Positions 13,265-17,896 of a stretch of DNA of 17,896 nucleotides are shown here, piece after piece (the first letter of the stretch is position 1; every line of letters begins with the position of its first letter). The DNA comes from Streptomyces sp. NRRL WC-3549. Lineage in GTDB: Bacteria > Actinomycetota > Actinomycetes > Streptomycetales > Streptomycetaceae. Made by a program: the position numbers and the translations under genes. The stretch covers positions 85,891 to 103,786 of the forward strand of contig NZ_KL585395.1 of the NCBI RefSeq assembly GCF_000721935.1. The letters run 5' to 3'. The notes under the pieces are model-generated. The model made no database searches. It was given only the letters and a program-made list of their open reading frames with translations, and was not told the origin of the DNA.

Positions 13265-13669
13265 ATGTCCAGAAGCATGACCCACCGCCTCGGGTCGCTG
13301 GCAGCCATCGCTGCCGCGACTGCCGGTCTGCTGATCAGCACCACGCCCGGCGCCGCGGCCAGCTCCAAGGACGGCGTCCTCGAGACGTTCGAGTTCGGCC
13401 TGTACTACAACTCCGGGTACGGCGGCTGCGTCTTCGACGTCTACGACAGTGACAACAACTTCTCGGACGACAAGTTCAAGGGAAGCTGCAGCGGCTCGGG
13501 CCAGACCACCAACGACAACACGGCTTCCTACTGGAACCGGGACGGCGTCTTCGACTACTACGTCTACACGGACGCCAACTATCACGGGTCCTGGGGCACC
13601 ATTCCGGGCGGTTACAAGGGCAATGCCTCCAGCACCTTCAAGAACGAGATCTCCGCAGCCAACAGCTGA
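13265..13669 (+). CDS. Secreted beta/gamma-crystallin-like (I36 inhibitor-like) protein
   Basis: The protein is 134 aa from ATG 13265, preceded by AGGAGA. Residues 1 to about 33 (basic start, AAIAAATAGLLISTTPGAAA) form a Sec signal peptide with an AxA cleavage site. The mature part (about 100 aa) is rich in Tyr, Asp, Asn, Ser and Gly, with two Cys (GGCVFDVYD and GSCSGSG) that may form a disulfide. NDNTASYWNRD, YTDANYHGSW and the end STFKNEISAANS resemble the Greek-key repeats of the Streptomyces I36 peptidase-inhibitor / beta-gamma crystallin group. It is probably an exported calcium-binding or inhibitor-type protein; activity is not shown by sequence. Confidence 0.75.
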   Translation: MSRSMTHRLGSLAAIAAATAGLLISTTPGAAASSKDGVLETFEFGLYYNSGYGGCVFDVYDSDNNFSDDKFKGSCSGSGQTTNDNTASYWNRDGVFDYYVYTDANYHGSWGTIPGGYKGNASSTFKNEISAANS

Positions 13670-13707
13670 GGAACAGAGCTCGCCCCACCCGACAACACGG
13701 CATACGA

Positions 13708-13744
13708 CCGATGTTCCAGCCGGCACACGCGGGTGAGACATCGG
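13708..13744. terminator. Inverted repeat after the crystallin-like gene
   Basis: CCGATGT (13708-13714) and ACATCGG (13738-13744) are perfect 7-bp arms around a 23-nt GC-rich loop, 39 bp after the stop. It could end that transcript or regulate the lipoprotein gene starting at 13780. The loop is long for a simple terminator. Confidence 0.4.
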
Positions 13745-13779
13745 CCGCATGACTTCTCAGAACTTCTCCGAGGACCCGA

Positions 13780-14736
13780 ATGCCCTCCCCCTTCATCCGG
13801 TGGACCGCCCCTGCGCTGACCGCTGCGTGCACACTGATGCTGACCGCCTGCGCCGGCGGCACCGAGTCCGGCGACACGGTCGGCGAGCCCGGTCTGGGGA
13901 AGATCCAGGTCATGCTGGAGACGAGGCAACTCGACTTCCCCCTGAGCACCTATGAATCCACGCCCGAAGAACGGCAGAAGCTCAGCAGCGCGCAGGACGC
14001 TCTCGTGGCCCAGTGCATGGCCCGGTTCGGGTTCTCCTATACGTCGCCCGCGCAGCGAACGGCCCCGGCAACGGACAATCGCTACGTCTTCGGTGTGGTC
14101 GACGTGAAGGAAGTCGCCCGGTACGGATACCAGAACCCACTGGCCTCCGCCGCGGCGAGACAGACGCGTCCTGCCCGGCCTGTCCTGTCCAGCACCGAGC
14201 GTCTGGTCCTCAGCGGTGCGGAGGACACCGACCCGCGATCCATGCCGATGAGCCAGGAGGCCGCCCAACGCGAAGGCGGCAGTACCCAGAAGGTCGACGG
14301 CCAGGCCGTTCCCGTAGGCGGCTGCAGCCGCGAGGCGTTCCTCAAGCTCTACGCGCCGAAGCCGAACGCCGTGGACATCATGTACGTCTTCAACCTCAGG
14401 AGCGAGGCGGAGTCCCAGTCCCGCGCGGACTCCCGTGTGCGAGAGAACGACAAGAAGTGGTCGGACTGCATGAAGAAGGCCGGGTACTCCGTCACCGACC
14501 CCATGGACGCTTCCGACGAACTCGGCTTCCAGAACGAGGAACTGTCCTCGCCCGCCGCCATCACGGCAGCTACAGCGGATGTCGCGTGCAAGAAGGAAGT
14601 CAACCTGGTCGGCGTCCGCTACGCGGTGACCACCACGTACCAGAAGCGGTTGGTCGACAAGCACGCCGAAACGCTGGACCTCGCCCGTCGACAGCACGAG
14701 GAGCGGATGAAACTGGCCGCCACGTTGCTTTCCTGA
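13780..14736 (+). CDS. Cys-rich lipoprotein of unknown function
   Basis: The protein is 318 aa from ATG 13780, with GAGGA upstream. WTAPALTAACTLMLTAC is the signal peptide, ending in a lipobox (LTAC) with the lipid Cys at about residue 24. The mature protein contains repeated C-M-x-x-x-G-[FY] segments (AQCMARFGFSYTSP and SDCMKKAGYSVTDP), two further Cys (GGCSREAF and ADVACKKEV), and a charged C-terminal helix (KRLVDKHAETLDLARRQHEE). The same Cys-Gly module occurs in the smaller lipoprotein of the ABC operon. I recognise this only as a class of streptomycete lipoproteins sometimes found near MacB-type pumps; no function is known. Confidence 0.75.
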   Translation: MPSPFIRWTAPALTAACTLMLTACAGGTESGDTVGEPGLGKIQVMLETRQLDFPLSTYESTPEERQKLSSAQDALVAQCMARFGFSYTSPAQRTAPATDNRYVFGVVDVKEVARYGYQNPLASAAARQTRPARPVLSSTERLVLSGAEDTDPRSMPMSQEAAQREGGSTQKVDGQAVPVGGCSREAFLKLYAPKPNAVDIMYVFNLRSEAESQSRADSRVRENDKKWSDCMKKAGYSVTDPMDASDELGFQNEELSSPAAITAATADVACKKEVNLVGVRYAVTTTYQKRLVDKHAETLDLARRQHEERMKLAATLLS

Positions 14737-14949
14737 GGGAAGCCGAGCGGGTACGTGTTCCCGCCCCGGCGAACCTCGGACGCGCCGGTGAACGGGCGCC
14801 CCCGCCGTGTGCCGCTTCGGCCAGAAACAAGACCGGTGACCTGCGCTTCCGCTCGATGAGTCCGATCAGCACCGCGTCCTGAGGTGCACGCCGGCATCGG
14901 CCGGCCGAATCGGAATGAAGGCACTCGCCTGATCACCCTACGTGCGATC

Positions 14950-15258
14950 ATGACGGGCATGTACATCACAGGTCCTTTACATCCAAGCAGACCGGCGGCA
15001 GCATTTCCGTCACCGCTCGCTGCGGCCCTCTCCAGGACGGACTCGCTCAGCGACAGGGAGGCCGAGGTCTTCTCGCTGCTGGTGAGCGCCCCGTCCTACG
15101 AGGAGATGGCGGAGCAACTCGGCATCAGCCGCCGCACCGTGCGGTTCCACGTCGCAAAGATCCGCCAGAAACTGGGGGGCCTGCAGTACCACCAGCTCTG
15201 CGCGGCCTCCTACCTGCAATCGGTCACGACAGCGCCCGTCGTGACGCCCTGCCTGTGA
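14950..15258 (+). CDS. Stand-alone LuxR-type HTH protein
   Basis: The protein is 102 aa from ATG 14950; a GTG at 14884 (124 aa) and an ATG at 14959 are alternatives, and none has a strong ribosome binding site. The C-terminal segment LSDREAEVFSLLVSAPSYEE followed by MAEQLGISRRTVRFHVAKIR and QKLGG is a GerE/LuxR helix-turn-helix, with the recognition helix around SRRTVRFHVAKI. There is no receiver, ATPase or ligand-binding domain, only about 30 poorly conserved residues in front. It may regulate the neighbouring lipoprotein or pump genes. The stretch 14737-14949 shows no other gene. Confidence 0.75.
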   Translation: MTGMYITGPLHPSRPAAAFPSPLAAALSRTDSLSDREAEVFSLLVSAPSYEEMAEQLGISRRTVRFHVAKIRQKLGGLQYHQLCAASYLQSVTTAPVVTPCL

Positions 15259-15441
15259 CTCCTCCTACCGCCCGCCGGTCCGCGGGCCACGGAGACTGTT
15301 CCACCTGGACCGGGCATGCCTCGTCGCGGCGGGACCGTCACTCGTCGAGCGACCACGATCGCCTCGTCCAGGCCGCGGGTGGAGCCGAGAACGCTTCGGC
15401 CGGCGTCCGTCACCCTCGTGCCTCGTCCGTGCCCTTCGGAG

Positions 15442-15461
15442 CGGTCAACAACGGTCGAGCA
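15442..15461 (+). repeat. Candidate integrase arm-type repeat, segment C right end
   Basis: CGGTCAACAACGGTCGAGCA resembles the tandem CGGTCAACAG of segment A and ends 84 bp before att copy 4. The flank that follows resembles that of copy 3. The whole stretch 15259-15544 lacks a convincing gene; its open frames are low-quality and one continues into the antisense of the att copy. Confidence 0.58.
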
Positions 15462-15544
15462 CGGCATCCGGAGTCCATGCCGACCTCGACCACGCCGACC
15501 AGACACGAAGGCCAGAGCCCCTTCGGCAGTCCAAGGCCCCTTGA

Positions 15545-15628
15545 TTCCCGAGATCAGAGCGCGAGTTCGGTTCTCGTCACCCACCCCGCGAGAAGGCCCC
15601 AGGCCGACGGTCGGGGGCTACCTTTTTG
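15545..15628 (+). repeat. att-like repeat copy 4 with complete terminator (distal end)
   Basis: This copy is the most diverged from the intact tRNA (six changes in the first 45 positions, including both acceptor-stem and anticodon-stem bases). Unlike copies 2 and 3 it keeps the right arm and T tract of the trailer (GGGGGCTACCTTTTTG). That is expected if it is the original chromosomal 3' flank of the tRNA gene, pushed outward by successive insertions. Confidence 0.82.
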
Positions 15629-15918
15629 TCCGGCACCGTTGAGTGGCCCGCACCGGATCCGCTCCAGAAGGTTTCCCCCTGCCCTTCCTCCCGGGCGGTG
15701 CGCACAAGGTCGACCAGCCGCGAGCATGCGTACGACGGCCGAGGCCCTGCTGTGCCCAACTCTTCCTCTCCGACCCACCAGCCCACTCGAGGCATGCACC
15801 CCGGCACGTCCCGTCGCACTGCGCCACCCGTGCCCCATCCGCCCACGGCGGACGGGACACCAGCGGTCATGTACGGCTTACATGGACACCGCCGACCTCT
15901 CCACCCGGGGGAAAATCC

Positions 15919-16290
15919 ATGGCAAGCAATGAAGAAGTCCGAAGCGCCGCTGAGATCGTGGCAGCGAAGTGGTCCGATGTGCTGTCCTGTGAACCCGATC
16001 TCATCAATCCCGAGGTGCCCCGTACTGCTTACGCCCACCCCTCCTTGCGACAGCTGCACCCCATGCTCAGCCATGGTGCTCTGTACCTGAGCCGGTGCAC
16101 GCAGTGGCCCTGGACACATGATGTCGGTACGGCTTACCGGCTGGCCGAGGGTGGTTACCGTGTGTGTCTGGATTCCGGCAGAACCGTCCTCGGCGAGGTC
16201 GACACCGTTGAGGAGGCATACGAGTTGGTCGCCGCCAACCTTCCTGACGGGTGCGGACCGGCGATCGACGGAACCCCTGACGACCTGTGA
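15919..16290 (+). CDS. DUF6193-like protein
   Basis: The protein is 123 aa from ATG 15919, with GGGGGA upstream. The segment HPSLRQLHPMLSHGALYLSRCTQWPW and the later GYRVCLDSGRTVLGEVDTVEEAYELVAANLPDGCGPAIDG match the pattern I recall for DUF6193, a Streptomyces family seen near some natural-product and accessory loci. No catalytic residue is known. The protein is soluble, with two to three Cys and no signal peptide. The gene stands alone between att copy 4 and the vapC fragment. The preceding 290 bp (15629-15918) contain nothing I can support. Family identity is from memory. Confidence 0.65.
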   Translation: MASNEEVRSAAEIVAAKWSDVLSCEPDLINPEVPRTAYAHPSLRQLHPMLSHGALYLSRCTQWPWTHDVGTAYRLAEGGYRVCLDSGRTVLGEVDTVEEAYELVAANLPDGCGPAIDGTPDDL

Positions 16291-16335
16291 TCGCAGCACC
16301 CGCGCGCGCCACGATCAGGAACCCTTGAGCCTGCG

Positions 16336-16417
16336 GTCGTGGAAGTCAGTCGCTCCCGTACCGACATCCCACGCCTGAACTGGACTCTGCCCCGCACCAA
16401 GGGGAGCCGGTCACCGA
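16336..16417 (+). pseudogene. Fragment of a VapC-type PIN gene
   Basis: Translation from 16336 gives VVEVSRSRTDIPRLNWTLPR, nearly the same as residues of the intact PIN protein encoded at 8218 (IVEVSHSRTNMPRLNWALSR). The DNA match continues through AGCCGGTCACCGA but with one base missing near 16400, which shifts the frame. Nothing of the vapB gene, the start or the C-terminal half is visible. This is a relic of a second copy of the segment B toxin system, now outside the att array. Confidence 0.85.
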
Positions 16418-16598
16418 GTGAGGTGACCCCCGTCGCCCGCGCGGGCTGATCGGCCGGCCATGGGACCAGCCGCCACAGCACCCCGCCGTCCGCCTGCCGG
16501 TGATCGCGCCACGGGGACCACGTCCATCCGCCCCCGGCAGCAGGGGTCCCGTTCGCTCCCCTGCCGCATCCGTCAACTCGCCCTGGCCTGCCGCTAGC
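16418..16598. other. Gene-free stretch
   Basis: No coding sequence, tRNA-like structure or clear repeat is seen. It may be further decayed mobile-element DNA, since it directly follows the vapC fragment. Confidence 0.4.
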
Positions 16599-16880
16599 TC
16601 AGTGATCAGGGTGCTCGTCCCCGGCCCCCGGGGCGGGGTCCGTCACGAATCGGCTCAGCCGGTAGGTGGTCGGCAGCCCCAGGCGTCCGCACAGCGTGTC
16701 GATCCGGATCATCGACCCGTCGACTCCCGCCTCCCGGATACGGCGCAACCGCGTACGCGTCTCCGCCTGGTCCACAGTCTCAACGACCACTTCCCACCGC
16801 CCCGCGTCCGGCGCTGTGCGAGCAGCCGACCGCTGCCGCGCGTTCTCTTGCCGCTGCCTTCTCTTCCCTTGTCCCGGCAC
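16599..16880 (-). CDS. Small protein of unknown function
   Basis: The protein is 93 aa from a GTG at 16880; a shorter 63-aa form could start at the GTG near 16790. The N-terminal third is strongly basic and low-complexity (GQGKRRQRQENARQRSAAR). The C-terminal part RWEVVVETVDQAETRTRLRR, then AGVDGSMIRIDTLCGRLGLP and TTYRLSRFVTDP, alternates strands and a helix and looks like a genuine small folded domain. I do not recognise the family. It lies between the vapC fragment and the serine hydrolase, in the opposite orientation to both. It could be an intact small gene or the 3' end of a longer decayed gene, as the open frame extends upstream. Confidence 0.45.
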   Translation of the reverse strand: MPGQGKRRQRQENARQRSAARTAPDAGRWEVVVETVDQAETRTRLRRIREAGVDGSMIRIDTLCGRLGLPTTYRLSRFVTDPAPGAGDEHPDH

Positions 16881-17108
16881 CCGCCCAGAATCACCGGCCG
16901 GCGTCAGAACGGCAAGGCAATGGGACCGAGCACACGCAGGCGTCTCGTCGATCACGAGCCGGTCCAGGGGCGGAACGCTGGGGAAACCCTCACGGCCGGG
17001 GGTGGTGATAGGTGCACCCCCTTTCGGCAGGCTGAAGCCATCGAGCGGGCGGCCGGTCCGCGACATGCTCAAGGAGTCGCCAGAACAGCCCTGTTGGAAG
17101 GAACCCCC
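16881..17108. promoter_or_regulatory. Region between divergent small gene and serine hydrolase
   Basis: This 228-bp stretch should carry the hydrolase promoter. The open minus-strand frame crossing it has no convincing protein features. GGAAGGAA (17096-17103) is the hydrolase ribosome binding site. Confidence 0.35.
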
Positions 17109-17896
17109 GTGTCCGTTCGTCTTCACACCTCCGCCCGGAACATGCCGAAGAAGCGTCACGGGCGCCGTGTGCTGTCGGTGGTGGCCGCGCTGGCGGTCCT
17201 GGGCGGTGGCCTGGCCGTGAGCGGCTCCCTGGCCTACGGCGCCCCGGGCCACGCCGGTAACCGCGACGCCGTGAGCAAGGGCGCGAAGGACCTGGTGCGC
17301 GAGGACGGTTTCCCTGCCGTACTGGCCGCCGTCGAGGACACCCACGGACGCGTCCGCGACTACACGGCCGGCACCGGTGACCTGGAGAGCGGTGCGGCCG
17401 TGCCGGTGAACGGCCAGGTACGGGCCGGCAGCAACACCAAGCCCTTCACTTCCGCGGTCGTACTCCAGTTGGCCGGTGAGGGCGAGATCGATCTGGACGA
17501 ACCGATCGAGACGTACCTGCCGGGCCTGGTCCACGGCGACGGCATCGACGGGACGCGGATCACCGTGCGGAACCTGCTCCAGCACACCAGCGGCCTGCCC
17601 GACTACACCCAGTCGCTGGCCCCGGACCCGTTCGAGATCCGCGACACCTACTACAACCCGCGGGACATGGTCGACCTCGCCCTGAGCGAGAAGGCGGTGT
17701 TCGAACCCGGCGCGAAGTGGCAGTACAGCAACACCAACTACGTCCTGGCGGGCCTGCTCGTCGAAAAGGTCACGGGCCGTCCCTTCGGTGAGGAGATCAC
17801 GAACCGGATCATCCGCCCCCTCGGACTGCAGGACACCTACTGGCCGGACGCGGGCGAGCGCGGCATCCGGGGCGCCCACCCGGCCGGCTACGGCTC
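17109..17896 (+). CDS. Secreted serine hydrolase (beta-lactamase / D-Ala-D-Ala carboxypeptidase fold), 3' end outside window
   Basis: The GTG at 17109 follows GGAAGGAA by about 6 nt, and 262 codons are present before the window ends. A basic start (KKRHGRR) and hydrophobic stretch (VLSVVAALAVLGGGLAVSGS) form a signal peptide. The class C / serine-type D-Ala-D-Ala carboxypeptidase motifs follow: S-x-x-K as SNTK (Ser108, Lys111) and Y-x-N as YSN (Tyr206, Asn208), with LLQHTSGLPDY between them, as in the family. The third motif (HxG) would lie beyond the end. Likely roles are cell-wall peptide trimming or D-amino-acid peptide/ester hydrolysis outside the cell; antibiotic hydrolysis is less likely. 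It is predicted intact so far. Confidence 0.9.
   Translation, partial: MSVRLHTSARNMPKKRHGRRVLSVVAALAVLGGGLAVSGSLAYGAPGHAGNRDAVSKGAKDLVREDGFPAVLAAVEDTHGRVRDYTAGTGDLESGAAVPVNGQVRAGSNTKPFTSAVVLQLAGEGEIDLDEPIETYLPGLVHGDGIDGTRITVRNLLQHTSGLPDYTQSLAPDPFEIRDTYYNPRDMVDLALSEKAVFEPGAKWQYSNTNYVLAGLLVEKVTGRPFGEEITNRIIRPLGLQDTYWPDAGERGIRGAHPAGYG

Larger units (their letters stand above)
8817..15544. mobile_element. Segment C: oldest-looking candidate integrative segment
   Basis: The segment lies between att copies 3 and 4. It carries the lipoprotein/adaptor/ABC transporter operon, the secreted crystallin-like protein, a second lipoprotein and a LuxR-type HTH gene. The right end again has an arm-like repeat (15442-15461). 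The cargo genes look intact and chromosome-like in base use. It may therefore be a long-resident element, or native DNA enclosed between two att sites by unrelated events. Confidence 0.45.

Noticed and set aside
13204..13452. Upstream start for the crystallin-like protein (13214)
   Set aside because: The extra residues precede a good signal peptide, and the ribosome binding site AGGAGA fits the ATG at 13265.
15210..15584. 124-aa minus-strand frame beginning MGDENRTRAL
   Set aside because: Its start is the antisense of att copy 4, a common artefact at tRNA fragments, and the rest has no recognisable features.
15577..15918. Minus-strand frame ending ...RLVDLVRTAREEGQGETFW, considered as an integrase remnant
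   Set aside because: No tyrosine- or serine-recombinase catalytic motif can be seen, and the frame is low-complexity upstream and enters the att copy.
16881..17879. 426-aa minus-strand frame antisense to the serine hydrolase
   Set aside because: It is the mirror of the hydrolase coding sequence; only its last about 93 codons look like protein.

Overview
The window looks like a Streptomyces (or close relative) chromosome. It is very GC-rich, codons prefer G/C in the third position, GTG starts are frequent, and the left-hand genes resemble Streptomyces housekeeping families. These assignments come from reading the sequence; no database search was run.

Layout. (1) 1-2817 is a conserved core: a Yip1-family membrane protein (+), a bidirectional-looking hairpin terminator, then a minus-strand cluster made of a 57-aa zinc-ribbon protein, dcd (dCTP deaminase) and a purine-type phosphoribosyltransferase. 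(2) 2818-2891 is an intact tRNA-Gly(CCC) gene with an encoded CCA end and its own terminator. (3) 2892-15544 is an accessory region. The 3' half of that tRNA plus its trailer is repeated at about 4785, 8772 and 15545, all in the same orientation, dividing the region into three segments: A (about 1.9 kb), B (about 3.9 kb) and C (about 6.7 kb). Each distal copy is preceded, at 84-85 bp, by a related CGGTCAACA-type direct repeat that looks like an integrase arm-type binding site. No integrase gene is visible. The simplest reading is an accretion array of integrase-less (CIME-like) integrative elements at one tRNA gene. (4) 15630-17896 lies beyond the last copy. It holds a DUF6193-like gene, a decayed fragment of the same VapC family seen in segment B, a small unknown gene, and the start of a secreted serine hydrolase.

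Cargo. Segment A is a three-gene operon: GNAT acetyltransferase, membrane-anchored helical protein, and P-loop polynucleotide-kinase-like protein. Segment B carries a broken NAD(P)-dependent oxidoreductase divergent from an XRE regulator with a long helical C-terminal region, a small protein that may be leaderless, an IS1380-type transposase remnant, and a VapB/VapC pair whose VapC has Gly where the first catalytic Asp of PIN domains is expected. Segment C carries a lipoprotein / adaptor / ATPase / MacB-type permease operon. Divergent from it are a secreted crystallin-like protein, a second Cys-rich lipoprotein, and a stand-alone LuxR-type HTH protein.

The strongest claim is the tandem att array with conserved arm repeats. 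The most uncertain points are the start codons of the adaptor, the GNAT, the LuxR protein and the 93-aa protein, and all promoter calls.
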